Assembly (NCBI GenBank): GCA_036245525.1
Contig: BTPG01000001.1
Span: 216,968,621 to 217,032,620 of the forward strand
Reading direction: 5' to 3'
Source: Semisulcospira habei
Lineage: Eukaryota; Mollusca; Gastropoda; Semisulcospiridae
Length of the DNA stretch: 64,000 nt
The notes beneath the pieces were generated by a model. The model was not told where the DNA came from. It saw only the letters and a list, made by a program, of their open reading frames with translations, and did not search any database. The position numbers were made by a program, and so were the translations under genes. Every line of letters starts with the position of its first letter. The stretch's first letter is position 1. Shown in pieces: positions 1 to 12,886 of this stretch.

Positions 1-255
1 TGACGTCATTTTGCTGATCGTGCTATTATTCTTCAGAATTCCTGTCGCTACACGAGCCTACAGAGCGTACAAATGGCGGGAAGCGCCATGTGTCGTCTTT
101 TTTGTGTGCGCCGGCATGTGTGTTGATCAGAGATTGGCTTAGAGAGAAGGAAAAAGGATCAGAAGGATAAGCTTAAAAATATGAACAACTCTGAATGTTC
201 ATAAACGATAAACGCATGTGAACTCCAGACAATACGGTAGACTTTGGGATGAAAT
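1..255 (+). repeat. Foldback/MITE-like repeat, copy A (half unit)
   Basis: This segment runs from an AGAATTCCTGTCGCTAC-like end to a TACGGTAGACTTTGGGATGA-like end. The same block recurs at 38020-38270, 39115-39366 and 41603-41740 in this orientation, and at 3773-4010 and 39310-39551 inverted. No coding capacity is apparent. It is a dispersed non-autonomous repeat of unknown superfamily. Confidence 0.6.
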
Positions 256-362
256 TCTCTCTTGTTTATTTTTATTTTTGTTTTGTTTGACTGATATGCA
301 TTTCCAAATTTGTTCCTTTCCCATTAAAAAGACAAGAAAACAATGCAAGCTACAAAAAAAAA

Positions 363-761
363 ATAATAATACCGTTATTATATAGGCGCTTTTTCTCAAT
401 TTTTGGGGAAATCGACTCAAAGCGCCGCGCCTGAAACCCAACACGCACACTCACGAAACAGACACGGATTTACGCCATTTAAGACAAACACAGTACAAGA
501 CAAACAAAGGGCCAGTCAGCTACTGAAGTTACAGAGAATTTTGATCGCTTGTATTTGAAATTTGTAAAGTGGCCTGAGACCGGTACCAAAGTGGGGGGGG
601 TGGAAGAACCGGAGTACCCGGAGAAAGAACCCCCGACGGTCCGCCCGAATTAACGGTGACACTTACCAGAGGAGAAAAGTCCAACGCCGGAACCCGGTAT
701 CGAACCGCGCACCTTTGGCATTGGTGGCAGGCGCCTTAACCACTGCGCCACGGACCGCCCC
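363..761 (-). repeat. tRNA-headed SINE, minus strand
   Basis: Read on the minus strand it begins GGGGCGGTCCGTGGCGCAG at 761. It has a box A-like GTGGCGCAGTGGTTAAGG and a box B-like GGTTCGATACC, a unique body, then AAGCGCCTATATAATAACGG and an ATT-rich tail near 363. A near-identical copy lies at 54840-55254 inside the E2 polymerase gene, which confirms mobility. The head resembles a tRNA promoter but does not continue as a tRNA. Confidence 0.8.
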
Positions 762-1324
762 AAGTGAATCTTGTGGTCAAAGGGAGATAATTTCATTGAA
801 ACAGTGTGAAAGACTGAAAGAAATCCTCTCGGTTACGCAACAATACATGTCAATTAAAGATTATTTAACCCATTAATTGTCGGTATCGATTTTTATTCGA
901 CGTTTCCTGCAGGAATTGTCGCGACAAAAACTCCGACAGCCAAAGGGTTAATTAACAGCGTTAAAGTATGACTATTTCGGCATGCGCTCTCGAGTAAACT
1001 ATGAGGCATAAAAAACGCGAAAAATAGAGGAACCGTTGAAACGTTGCTAATGTGATGACAGATCGGAATGAATGTTGTCAGCACGTGCAGGAAGCCTAGT
1101 TCTTACAGTACTAGCCGTTTTTACCACAACGCACTGCGCGATTAGAGCCGAGTCAACCTTCTCTGCACGGGATCAGCATGCATGTGACCCACTTGCACCG
1201 GGTGCAGAAATGTGAACATCAGCTCTCACTGTGAACCCAGGCTATAAATACTCCGCCTAGATAATGTTTAAAACATTCTAAATCTGCCGCTACAACCAGA
1301 TACCATGACTTTCAGCCCAAGATC
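762..1324. other. Non-coding spacer
   Basis: No open reading frame or recognisable repeat is supported here. It is AT-rich to 1100 and more GC-balanced after that. It may include the decayed left flank of the adjacent Tc1/mariner element, but I could not define a terminal inverted repeat. Confidence 0.4.
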
Positions 1325-2338
1325 GTGGAAGAAAACTGGGACGTCTGGACGACGGAGAGTCACCATAGCAGGTCGCTATCACTCTGGGCGTGCATGTCTC
1401 CACTGTTTAACGCCTTCAGAGCCGTTTCCAGACAACCAGCACCACTAATGATCGTCCGAAGAGCGACAGGCCGACGGCAACGACGGAAGCACAAGACCGC
1501 CATATTTGATGTCAGCATATGAGGGATCTCTATGAGACCGCTGCCAACACGGCCAGAAACACACTTGTCAGGTACGGGAGACCGATTAGTGCCCACACCG
1601 TACGTTGAAGGCTGATTTCAGGAGAGCTCCATTGCATGCGTGCAGCTCGACGACCCATCGACTGCCTGACAACGCCGAAACCGTCTTTAGTGCGCGCAAA
1701 ACCACATCAACTGGCGTCATCGTGACTGGCACAGGGACCTCTTCACTGACGAAAGCAGGTTCTGCATTGATCCGTTTGATGGCCGTATCAGGATCTGGCG
1801 AAGACATGGACAGCGGTTTTGAGCTGCTAACATCGTGCAGCGGAGCAGATGGGGAGGTGAAAGCGTGACGATTTGAGGTGCAATCAGGGTTAACCAGCAA
1901 ATGGAACCTGCTGCCTTCCAAAATGTCGGCCGAGGACGAGGAAATGGCGTCAATGGTGAGTGGTACATCAATCTAGTCCTGAGACTTCATGTAGTGCCGT
2001 TTTTCCAGCGTCATCCAAACCACCAAACCACCTGTACCTGCAAGATGATGCACGGCCACACAGCTCGTGCCATACAAGCCTTCCTGCAACACAACATAAA
2101 TCTGCTGCCCCATCCAGCTCGCTCGCCTGGCCTTAAGCCAACTGACCATTTTTGGGATGCTCTGCAGAGAAAGCTGGTCACGTTGGCGTCAAGGCTTCAA
2201 ACAGCTGTCCAGCTATGTGCCGCCTTTGGCCGCGTCTGGTACATGATCCCGCATTCACAAATAAAAACTCTTGTGAGGTCTGTGTACCGGAGATGTAGAG
2301 CTGTGATCAACACCCGAGGTGGACATACACGCTATTGA
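1325..2338 (+). pseudogene. Tc1/mariner transposase remnant
   Basis: Fragments in different frames follow the order of a Tc1-like transposase. There is a decayed N-terminal DNA-binding part, then LFTDESRFCIDPFDGRIRIW-like catalytic core residues near 1739-1800. A C-terminal part (1901-2338, 145 residues) carries HTARAIQAFLQ, LPHPARSPGLKPTDHFWD and a typical ending. In this family the DDE/D core cuts and pastes the element at TA. Several frameshifts and stops separate the pieces, so it is dead. No TIR was found. It lies upstream of the host SUMF-like exon and is probably intronic. Confidence 0.8.
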
Positions 2339-2806
<468 letters not shown>

Positions 2807-2809
2807 CAG

Positions 2810-2960
2810 CCCGAGGGGCCGGACAGTGGGCTGGACGAGCGGTGGACACACCCGGTGGTTCACGTGAGTTGGGAGGACGCCAAGCGCTACTGTGAGTTCC
2901 ATGGCAAGCGCCTGCCTACAGAACAGGAGTGGGAGTACGCCGCACGCTCCGGACTTGTGG
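2810..2960 (+). CDS. SUMF1/SUMF2: Internal exon of an SUMF1/SUMF2-type (FGE-sulfatase domain) gene
   Basis: The exon reads [12 protein letters not shown], then [11 protein letters not shown] and [18 protein letters not shown]. These are hallmark segments of the formylglycine-generating enzyme domain. SUMF1 converts the sulfatase active-site Cys to formylglycine in the ER; SUMF2 is its catalytically inactive paralogue. The AAR-GL segment here and the YPWG in the next exon look closer to SUMF2, but the catalytic cysteines lie in later exons not seen here. The acceptor is TGACAG at 2804-2809 and the donor GTGGGT at 2961. The exon ends in phase 1, exactly complemented by the two-base start of the exon at 11135. 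No lesion is visible. Earlier exons were not found in the window. Confidence 0.88.
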
Positions 2961-3772
2961 GTGGGTACAGCATCACGTACAGAACAATACGTAGTTTGAG
3001 AGCTGACAATCTCGCATAGTGGGGGGTCTAAACCCTGCACTGAATGTTAGAAACACACTAATCACCACATAGTGTTGTAAACATATAATACATGTTTTAA
3101 AGTGTGGGAACCACGTTCACTACATCTTAAATAAGCCACAAAAGTAATTAAACTAATGACATCATAATGTTCTGACTAAAGCGGATTTTCATACGCTGCG
3201 CTTGGGTTCCCGCCCCCTTTGTGATAGTAAGGTGGTTATGTACGGTAAGCCGGAAATGTTAGAATAGCTAAAGATTTTCCTTATTGTACATGTGTTATAG
3301 ATTTGCAGAAGGCCACAAACATTAAATCAAGCTGTGCGGTTGTCGATTTTGTGTTCCGTCCGCAGTATCCGTTTCAGTAGTGTGTATTATCAGAGCTGAG
3401 ATAGATAATTGTACTTACCAATGTTAATTTACCACTCTCAATCATGTCCGGCATAACAACTATATACATTACATAGTTGGTCACCATTGAGTACATGGTA
3501 CATGGTGTCACACCTAACTGTGACACCATGTACATGTACTCAACGGCAGGCTGTTTCGCCTGATGTAGATTCGTCCTCTATGCAAATCATGTTTCCCAAT
3601 ATGTTCGATTTTCCAACATTACGTACAATACTTTTGATGATATAATAATGTTCAGCACATTGTATTCTATTTCCACTTCGTAAAGACAACACGTAATTTA
3701 GATTTAAACTGTTTGTTTAATGTCTGTTTACTCACAGGTGATATCAAAGCATACAAACTTTCACAACAAAAA
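2961..3772. other. Intron of the SUMF-like gene, first part
   Basis: AT-rich with no ORF. A near-perfect inverted repeat at about 3480-3545 (TGAGTACATG...CATGTACTCA arms around GGTGTCACA/TGTGACACC) could form a hairpin. Nothing else is recognised. Confidence 0.5.
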
Positions 3773-4010
3773 GAGACAAGATGAGGATTTCATCCCAAAG
3801 TCTACCGTACTGTTTGGGGCTCGCTTGCGTTTTTCTTTTAGGAACATTTAGAGTTCAGTTATGTTCATATTTGTAAGCTTATCCTTCTGATCAAATTCCC
3901 TCCTCTCTAACCCAACCTCTGATCAACGCACACGCCGGCACAAATAAAGACAGACACACGGCGCTTCCCGCCATTAGTACGCTCTGTGGGCTTGTGTAGC
4001 GACAGGAATG
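3773..4010 (-). repeat. Foldback/MITE-like repeat, copy B (inverted)
   Basis: On the minus strand it matches copy A. On the plus strand it starts AGATGAGGATTTCATCCC and ends GTGTAGCGACAGGAAT. The following 4015-4135 block (ATGGCATCGCTAGTCCCATG) matches, inverted, 39045-39120, so the duplicated unit is longer than the core repeat. Confidence 0.65.
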
Positions 4011-4439
4011 CTAAAGAGGAAGTAAAATGAGCAGTAAAATGCACGAGCAGTAAAATGACGTCACCATAAGCTTCACGTCATGGCATCGCTAGTCCCATGA
4101 CGCCGTGTACACAGTGACGAATTTAATGTCGATTCAGAAACATTGTATGACACTGACATCTGGTGCTTTGCGACAATTTAGGAACATTGTGTAACATTGA
4201 CGTGTTTGGCGCCTTAACGTCACCGTCTCTGTCTGATCCTTATCTAAAAGTCGAGAATTCTTATTTTTTTATTTTTTTTTTCCAGTTGAAAAGCTACAAA
4301 GTTGCCTAACGAACTCGTCCAATGTCTATCTGCAAGCTATCTATATAAAAAAAATTCGAGTGAATAGAACAAAAATTACGGACTCAAATGCGGGTCAAGG
4401 GCAATTTTTATGTCCCTTCTATGATAAAAGGGACTTTAT

Positions 4440-4900
4440 AGGACGGGTCGCGGTGGGGCGAATTTAATAGCATGTCCATGATGTCAAAGGCGGGCAGGCT
4501 AAATCTCTAACAATTGAAGTAACAAGATAAAAATTGCGTCATGTCTAGATACGCTAACCTCAAGCGCCGTATGTGCGTATGTATGTATGTGCGTATGTAT
4601 GTATGTGTGTGCGTATGTATGTAAACAAGAGAATCTCCGATATTTCTGTACACACAAGCTTGAAACTTGGCGAAATATTTTCTTAAGTGCCAAGAGAGCC
4701 TCCGAGCATATTGTAATTGAATGTCTCATTGAAGACATAAACATCCGTTTATAGGAAGTCGGTTGACCCAGATTAGAGTCCGTAATTTTTGTCATCTTTA
4801 CTTGAACTTTTTCATATAGCTAGTTTGGAGAAAGACATTGGAAGAGTTCGTTAGCCAGCTTTGTGTCCTTTCAACTTCTCTAGTAAAACGTAATTCTTTT
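4440..4900 (+). repeat. Dispersed repeat with internal TATG/GT simple repeat
   Basis: This matches about 38370-38930 in the same orientation. Shared blocks include GTTGACCCA..TTAG.GTCCGTAATTT and ATAGCTAGTTTG.AGAAAG, together with TTCGTTAGCCAGCTTTGT here. In both copies a GT-type simple repeat occupies the same internal position. No coding sequence is visible. Confidence 0.6.
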
Positions 4901-5036
4901 CAGAAAATAATTAAAACATTAAAAAACCTTTTCTTCTAGAGAAAGTCAGACAATGGCGGTGACGGAAAAGAGGCAACTCCGTTACCACGCAGACACTGAC
5001 ATAATACTCTAAATATGACGTCATTCTCTCGCGCGC

Positions 5037-5038
<2 letters not shown>

Positions 5039-5120
<82 letters not shown>

Positions 5121-5122
5121 CG

Positions 5123-5176
<54 letters not shown>
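5039..5176 (+). repeat. (CT)n(CA)n compound microsatellite
   Basis: A CT run of about 79 bp (5039-5117) is followed by CGCTCG and a CA run of about 52 bp (5125-5176), then CATA units. ORFs read through it are artefacts of the repeat. Confidence 0.97.
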
Positions 5177-5180
<4 letters not shown>

Positions 5181-5724
5181 TACATACATACAAACATGCG
5201 CGCATCTCCAAGAGGCATAGATCCTCATGCGCCTGAAGGAGATCTCTTGGAGATGTTTGGAGAGCGCGCGCATGCACGCACTAACACGCACACACACACA
5301 TCGACGCGCTTTCAGAAGAGCATGCAGGTGACCCGTGTATTTAGTGTATCATGTAGCTAGGTAAAGTCAACCTGCTTTCACACAAATTATAGCAAGACTG
5401 AAACTGTACCGTGAAGTTCTAGTTTTGTCACCATTTTCTCAAGCCTATGAAGCAAAAGTGAAACTCATATCACGTAAAATATAAAATTACGTAAAAACTA
5501 AAACTTACGTCATGACAAATGACGTTTGACAAATCAGTGACGCGTATGTCCTGCGCCCCTTACAGAACTCACTGACGCATTGGCAGATCTGCAGATAGGA
5601 GATAATTTAAACATCAGAATCAGGTCAAAGACAAAAGCGGGCAGAGACCATTGACAGTGAGGACAGCTCTCATATAGAAGGGACTTTGTGGGTTATGGTT
5701 CATCCCATCTTGTTCTCTTTAACG

Positions 5725-5830
5725 AGTCGACCATTTAAAGTATGCTCGGAAGCTCTCCGAAATACACCTTGATCAAAGCATTTCCTAAAGTTTCAGGCCA
5801 GTACGTACACAAACTCCGGAGATACTCGTG

Positions 5831-5913
<83 letters not shown>

Positions 5914-6003
5914 ACACACACACAGACAAGCGCGCGGACACACACACGCTCACACACACATGAACGCAGAAAAATTAAATTTTGAGCAGCAGTATTCAAC
6001 TTA
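5725..6003 (-). repeat. Inverted copy of the SSR-bearing dispersed repeat with (CA)n core
   Basis: A CA run of about 90 bp occupies 5834-5924. Its right flank (5925-6003) is the inverse of 2630-2703. Its left flank (5725-5833) resembles, inverted, the flank of the 4.6 kb and 38.65 kb copies. The element appears to carry the microsatellite as an internal part. Confidence 0.55.
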
Positions 6004-8005
6004 AAGAATATGTACGTTCAACAGCGCGGTTAGCGTAGCATGACGTAATTTTTATCGTGTTACTTCACTGTCAACATCACACGAGAAAAATGTAATCAGC
6101 ACCACACAAATCATTTGATTGTCTGGCCAGGCTTTCAAACGTCTTCACTGCGGCCGTGTACATGCAAGAAATTAGAGAAATGGTTGATGGATCGAGTCTC
6201 TTGCTCTTAAACGAGTGTCCAGAATGCTTTCACGAGGGGAATGACAAAACTGGCAGACACCAGTGACATCGTTCTGGCTGCAGCCAGTGCTGAAAGCAGT
6301 TCAAGTACATCTGCATCAACCACATTATCTGGCATTTTAGGGGGGGGGGGGGAAACCGCTCTTGCGGTTTTTTTCATGCAATCACAAGTTGTGACACTAT
6401 CTCATTCTTTACTGGAAAAATCGCTTGTGTGTAGATAAGGTGCGAAGAGAGCCTGCAACGTGTGGCAGTCAAATCTTCAAGTCACAGACGTTTTTATTGC
6501 TTTGATAGGGAATTGGATGGAGTCAGTTGAAGGTTTTGTTGTCCTTATGTACGGCAAAACAAACCATCTGTAATTTAAGTCAAAGCAGCAAGGCCGGCTC
6601 TATTTGACAGACAGTACAGATGTATCTGGAGGCCATATCGCTAACGGCGGATCGGATGCACTGATTTTCGCGTTGTCCACGCAACGTATCAAGAGAGAGA
6701 CACGCGGAGACATTGCTGGGAGAAAACGCCGTGCCTGCCAAGTCCCGCTGAATGGGGGTGACACAAGAATGTCAAGAAAAAACACTTCAAACAAACTGGA
6801 GCTGCAATAAAGGACAGCACTACGGAACTTGAATGATGTGTACCCTGTAACGACACCATTGCCACACACTCAATAGTCGTGATATGAACTGATCAATTGT
6901 TCTTAGAAACAAGGATATCTTTTATTGTGGAGGATGTAAATATAGGAAAGCTAGCCTAGTGTTACAGCATTGTGCAGTTGTGGAAGAGATTTTTGAAACA
7001 TACGATACGACACAGCGCTATACATAAATAGATTCCTGCATTCCCCCCAACCTCACACTGGATCCGCATCTGATTTTTCATAGGATGCTTTTTGTCACTG
7101 TAAAAGACCGTCAAGACAATCAGGTACACATGAATAATGTATTTAAATGAGTCTTTTGAGAATAATAGTGCATTTATGATCTGGATCTGGCGATTGTTAT
7201 TATTATTGTTATTATTATTATTAACATTAGTAGTTCTAGTAGTAGTAGTGGTAGTAGTATTTTTCAAACAATTTAATTAGAGTAAAAAAAGTGCAACAGA
7301 AGTGTCACAAAACTGAAATATATGGCCAGGTTTTTCCTGGGCACGAGTTGTACATATTTTGACTGGAACGTAACTTGACCCCTTCCACACATATTATAGT
7401 TTTCTTAATCTTAGAGTGTATTTTGTGATTTGTATCTTTTAATATGATACATTCATCTAGTATTTCAGTTTAATTAAAAACCATCAAGCGCAATTCTGTC
7501 CGCAGCTTAATATTACAGTAGTTGTTTACTTCAAGAGGAAACCAATCAGGTAAAGATGGCCTCATTAGTCAATGACCTGGATTTTAAATTCTTTGATGAT
7601 TGTTATTTTCTCATAACAAAATCTAATATTAATATCCAATTAATATTTGGAGCAATAATATATGTCAAGTACATTTCTATAAATGTTAAAATCTGTCTCA
7701 TGGAAAAGATAGTAGAAATTCCACTTTGATAAAGCTGGACTCTAACCCAATATGCATCCGCTTCTGTCGTGACTTGAGCTTCATTAAGTAAATGTTCACT
7801 ACACCAAAAAAACCATACTTGTATACAACAAACAGACACATTTCAAGACATATTGTGGGTATGAAACTGTGCAGACGAAAATGTCTATTAAAAAGTAGGA
7901 CACGGTGATCTAATTAGTTAATTTGTATCAATTTACTTTTGCTTTCAGGTACTGATTACATCGCTAGTAATTTCAAGTATGTAGGAATGAAACAAATATT
8001 AGTTT
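6004..8005. other. Intronic spacer
   Basis: No convincing coding sequence. Present are a G11 run near 6341-6351, a short ORF at 6604-6810 of unrecognised sequence, and a small TTA/TAG-rich tract at 7195-7260. The rest is AT-rich with no recognised repeat. Confidence 0.45.
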
Positions 8006-8010
8006 ATGTA

Positions 8011-9131
8011 TGTCACGATTGTGGTTGTGTTGTTCTGTGAGAGCATGCATGTATTAATCATAGGAAACGATTTGATATTTATTTGAGCTATCATGGTTAC
8101 GAATCACGTACCTTTTCAGTAAGTTTCGCTATCGTTCGCGCAGAGAGTGGAATCGGCTTTGTTATGATACGCTAAGATTAGTCCGGAAGTTTCTAGCAAA
8201 GTCGCACGGAGAATAGCGGTCCATCTTTGTAATGCGTAGATTCACTGAGAATAGACTAGAACGTTCGAGCGAAGTCGCGCTCTGTCTAGTGACCTTACTT
8301 TGTAAACATCAAAGTGTCGGCAACATTTTGCAACACAGTATTAAAACCGCTCGAGTAATCACCACTGTTTTCTGTGAGCGTGAAGTTAGCGGTCAGTATG
8401 TATTACGAAAACTCGTGTAACTTCCAGAAAGTGTAAGCAAGGTCGTGTTCTGTCTACCATACTTTTGTGTGACGTTATAACGCGTCGGGATTTCCCAAAA
8501 TAGGGGCTGGAAATAGCAGCCAGATTTTTGGAGACCATTCTAGTGAATTCTTTTTCATTAATATTTATGAGTTTTAGTTACGTATTTTGTTCTGATTGTG
8601 TTGTACGAAGTTGCTCGATTATTCTGGAAAGCATACCACTATTAAAGAGAGTGCTAGGAAGCACGTGTGTACATTGTTCAGTTGAGTTGTAGAATTGCGA
8701 TGTAACAGCGTCGGTACATTGTTCAGTTGTATAATTGCAGTGTATCGTAAGCACATTGACATTGAGAGAGCTAAGCAAGGTATCGTGCTTCATTGTCAGT
8801 GACGGAGTTATGCAGTGAATGGTGATGTACATTGTATGAGAGACGCATTGTGTCAAAGTGTGGACATTTTGCAGAGAAGACGCATTGTATGAGAGACGCA
8901 CTGTGGACATTTTGCAGAGAAGACACAGTATCAGTGTTGGTGCATTTATGAACGCATTGTGTGGAGATCGCATCGCTGCAATAAAATATTGTTGGAACTG
9001 TTACTCCAGTGTTGTCTACAACCTTAAGCCACGTGTGACAGGTTGCAGCTGAATGAAGTTTCTTTAAAAGAACCTTACGTGCGTGCCGTCTGGTTTGATA
9101 TCATACTACGACCACGACTCAGCACGTAACA
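8011..9131 (+). mobile_element. Solo LTR
   Basis: The segment starts TGTCACGATTGTGG, ends CAGCACGTAACA (TGT...ACA ends), and is flanked by the 5-bp direct repeat ATGTA (8006-8010 and 9132-9136). It contains an AATAAA at about 8979 near the 3' end and internal short repeats such as GTACATTGTTCAGTTG. No internal retroviral genes are present. This fits a solo LTR of about 1.12 kb left by recombination. The family is not assigned, though Gypsy-like is plausible from the 5-bp TSD. Confidence 0.75.
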
Positions 9132-9136
9132 ATGTA

Positions 9137-10198
9137 ATTTGTTTATGGTTTAATTGTTAAAAACCACTAACATTCCAGCACCCAGAAAATTAATAAAATA
9201 TTGCAGAATGACCTACTTTCAGAGCCCACCACACCCACTTCCGGTTTAGTGACACCGTGTTTCCCACGCTGAAATAAATCGGCCCTGATGTCCAAACTGT
9301 AATATACAACACAGAGTTTGTTTCTGACAAGATGTGCAGGATACCCTCAAATATCCTCCCTAAGGAGCCCCCCCCCCCCCATCCCCCCACCCCCTCCCAC
9401 TATCAGTCCGTGTCTGTAATCAGCACTACCCGACATGTGACAGAAAGAGCTTTCACGGATCATGCACTCGACATTGCAATGCCTCGAAACCAAAGAAACG
9501 CCGACACATGAAGTCAAATCTTTAATCCTCTGCCGTTTTAACATACGAGCAATAACATACGAGTTTTAACGAACATTTTATTTTTGTATATACAGCGATT
9601 TTTCTTTTCAAAGGGTTTTAACCATAAAATAGACACGATTTTCAGCTCGAAGTAGTGTGGTACCACAGCTGGGTCTCTTTATCCCGCCTCGGTGACCGAT
9701 CGTTATGTGACATTGCAACAAAACGATCAGCAGTGCAGCGGAGACGGAACAGCCGTTTAACGCATGGTAGGGAAAAGAATGCGAGTTGTATAAATACAGC
9801 TTAAATGACATGAACCCGAAAATAATAACGAGATCGTATTAGATTTATACAGGAAGTATCATAAACACTGTTAGAGATGACATACTGGGAACACCAACGC
9901 TGAAGGGGTCAACTTGACTAAATCTACCCATCGTGAAAGTAGCCAATGAAAATCTGCCCAGCTTGAATCCACCCAGGCGTGATTCTGCTCAGTGTATATT
10001 TCTGCCGCGGCAATTCCACCTAGACTTTTAAGTTGGATGGATTTTAAGCCAGTATTGATTCACGTTCTGTTGCAAGTTATATGTAGATTAAGTTTACATC
10101 TAAATATAATCAGACAGAATTTCGGTATCGCAGACCAGTCTAACTGTATATATTCACGCGTGGGTGGATTTGCGCTAGGTTACTTTCCTTTATTTTTC
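9137..10198. other. Intronic spacer
   Basis: No gene is supported. A C-rich stretch at about 9368-9398 and scattered AT-rich sequence are all that can be seen. Confidence 0.4.
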
Positions 10199-10789
10199 CG
10201 CCCCCGGTACGTTAAGATAGCCCCCCCCCCCCCTCCCCCCTTCCGGAGTTCGAGGGAAAGCCCGCTCAAAGGTGTCGTACCGGGAGGCTTTTTGACCACC
10301 CCTCCCCCCCCCCCCCCTCCTAGTGGAAGAGCGGCCTCGGGGGCCGGGCGGCGGGCACCTGAGCCCCCCCCCCCCACCCCCCCCCCCCCCCGCCGAGATC
10401 CTCGGTGGGGCGCGCCCGGGGGTCGCTTTCTCCGTATTGGGCCGTAGAGGAGGACACTCCTGAAAGGTCCACTCTGCGGGACAGGGGGGTTAGACAACCC
10501 AGGGGGGCGAGGTAACCTAGATGGCACTCCGACACCGCGTGACTCCCCGCTCGCCTGCGTACGGTCACCACCCATCAAAATAAATAGGGTACCCAGGGAG
10601 GTTTAGCATCCTTCGTCCATGCACTCCCTGGGCAATGGAGGGTACAACACCCCCCCCCCCCCCCCTCCAGAGAAAAAAAAAGAAAAGAAACGAGTATAGG
10701 GGGGTTAGTAATAATCAACCCCCCTCAAACAAATAAGGGAAATAGGGTGCGGGTCTTGGACTGTGCCGACTCCGCTATATAAATACTCA

Positions 10790-10862
<73 letters not shown>
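10199..10862 (+). repeat. GC-rich retroposon-like block with (TTA)n tail
   Basis: The block contains several long C runs (10220-10245, about 10304-10318, 10364-10391, 10652-10666) and GC-rich text. It ends CGCTATATAAATACTC followed by a TTA run of about 65 bp (10797-10860). The CGC-TATATAA-then-ATT end resembles the tail of the SINE in this window, so a retroposon 3' end is likely. The 5' limit is not defined. Confidence 0.5.
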
Positions 10863-11134
10863 AAGTCTCGGGCCAAAGCCGTCGATTTTTATCTTCAAAA
10901 TAAACTCCCTGGTCGGAGCCTAGAAGCAGCTAGGACCTAACTCGTAATACAACTTATAACAACGGTCGATCCAACGCCCGTCTTCTCGACGGCGCAATAT
11001 AACAGCAATTGTCCTCTTTCCCTCACCACCCGCATATGCCTCAACACCCCCGTCCTTTAAAAACAAATAAATGAACATAAATCTCTCGATTCAATATTGA
11101 ATGTCCGATCTTGACTTTGCCGTTTTATTTGCAG

Positions 11135-11190
11135 CGGAAGAATACCCGTGGGGAGATAGGTGGGAACGCATGCGGGCCAACACCTGGCAG
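11135..11190 (+). CDS. SUMF1/SUMF2: Next exon of the SUMF1/SUMF2-type gene (56 bp)
   Basis: The exon follows a good acceptor (CGTTTTATTTGCAG, 11121-11134) and ends at a consensus donor GTATGT (11191). In the frame left by the exon at 2810-2960 it reads EEYPWGDRWERMRANTWQ, the YPWG-N-WQ part of the FGE-sulfatase domain. The phase match and family order support one transcript across an 8.2 kb intron. The following exon, expected to start with a Gly-acidic-Phe-Pro segment, was not found in the window. Polinton E1 begins 228 bp downstream, in the next intron. Confidence 0.88.
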
Positions 11191-11411
11191 GTATGTAACA
11201 CTTTCCCTTTGGTGCGGGTTTCGTTATATGCATGGTGCCAGCGTCTATAATACATAGTGTGAAGAAGCTCTATGCCCACGCATAAAGTCCACACATGGAT
11301 TCTGCATTGTGCTGTCGTGTCAGTGGTTTTCGCGTGTCAAATATTCCGTGTATTCACGAGTTTCATGCAGTCGGGAGGTTAGCGATTTGCACGGAGTTTT
11401 AGTGGCGCAGC

Positions 11412-11417
11412 TCAGCC
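11412..11417. other. Left target-site duplication of Polinton E1 (TCAGCC)
   Basis: TCAGCC directly precedes the AG terminus and is repeated at 35158-35163 directly after the TC terminus. A 6-bp TSD is the known Polinton signature. Confidence 0.9.
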
Positions 11418-12702
11418 AGAGATGTGCAAATGAGAGAGTACATCGACTCTAAATCAATAATGCCGTATCGATAGTTCTAAATCAGGGTAAAGTACATACG
11501 TAATTACGTTACGGTCCAGAATTTCCAATCTCCCGTTATCACAGTTGGCGTTCCTGAGAAATTGCGACTACACAGAAGAGTGTAGCCGATTCACTACAGG
11601 TAATATTATATGTCGGCAGCTAAAAAGATTCCATGTTTAACTGCGTCATTGACTTGAAACGGTTAGAACACACACCCCCCCCCCCCTCCCTCACACACAC
11701 ATCCTGTACACGCCGTCTCACCATCCACCCCTTACCCTACACACTCCCCTACATCCTGTACACGCCACCCCACCACCCACCCTTTACCCTATACCCCCCC
11801 CACCCCCCCCCCCACACACACACACATATACACCTCACCCAGCCCCCTACCCCCACACCCCACCCCACCCCACCCTACAAAGCCCGACACACTCACACGT
11901 CACTTACCCCACTCCCCACACAGGCAACCATCTCGCACACACATCACGTCAGGCCAAACAAATCCGTTTTGTGTCAACCCTTCACATTTATGTCACTAAG
12001 GCACTAGAACAGATTTTCTCGTTCTGTGTCAACCCTTCACATTTATGTCACTATGTCACTAGTACAAACTTTTTATGTGGGACAAATCTTGAATATAGGT
12101 TTTTCTCCAAATATAGATCACCAGGCCATTCCTAAATAATTAGGACACGCAACGTTAGTAGTAGAATAGAGAGAAAATAATTTTGTTTTTTTTGTCTGAT
12201 AAAGTGTGGAGAAAATGTTGTTTTCATTCCAACCACACATCAGCACATCCGGGCGGACCAACCTACGACGCATTTGAAATTGAAAGACAAACCCCATCAC
12301 TCTACCCCCAGTGAGGGACCTGATTTCAAAAGCCAATATACACGCACCCTGTTTACGAGTGTTTTAGATCAACAAATCACGCGAGGAGAATGGGTATGCC
12401 TGAGTGGTTTCGTATTTCATGACACAATGCCTAGTTTGATTTACAGGCACATGATAATCCAGTTACAAAAAGGTTGAATACTTTTTCAGTGAATAGTATA
12501 ATGATAAAATCGGGTGCCTGTATTGTACTGAGTTTGAAACCGGATCTTAGCAGGGATAAACACCTAGACCAAAGCAGGAAGAGAATATAGCCAGACAAGC
12601 TTTTGTGTAGTCAATATAACACCTGACGTGTGTGTGAGTTTATTAGATTGCGTCCCTTTCATGACCAGGAAGGTTGAAATCGGTAGTGAAACGGATACCT
12701 TT
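11418..12702 (+). repeat. Left terminal inverted repeat of E1
   Basis: It matches the reverse complement of 33957-35157 with small indels, for example GTCGATGTACTC arms, a C-rich ACACCC block, and the sequence ending at the ATGACCAGGAAGGTT segment. It includes a tandem duplication of about 66 bp (TGTGTCAACCCTTCACATT at 11969 and 12025 or so). ORFs in it are composition artefacts. Confidence 0.93.
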
Positions 12703-12886
12703 TTATTCTCAGTGGGGACTACCCTGTACTATAATAGGCCTTTTATTCCCAGTTTAGTTTGAGTTTACCGCACAAGCGTGACGTGCCTGCTAACACGTTC
12801 GGATTTTATCGTGATTTGGTGCATTTCTGATTCAAAATGGGCTGTAAAGGATTAAAACCAAAACAACTCAAAAGCTAAGTGATTTT

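Noticed and set aside
1360..1971. Minus-strand ORFs over 1.3-2.0 kb
   Set aside because: The plus strand carries the recognisable Tc1/mariner transposase pieces.
5015..5277. Ser-Leu, Arg-Glu and His-Thr ORFs
   Set aside because: Products of the CT/CA microsatellite in three frames.
10180..10578. Gly/Pro-rich ORFs
   Set aside because: Caused by C and G homopolymer runs; no conserved domain.
11633..12007. 124-codon ORF in the left TIR (mirrored at 34437-34943)
   Set aside because: Pro/Thr/His-rich translation of a C-rich tract; it exists in both TIRs because they are inverted copies, and has no Polinton gene counterpart.
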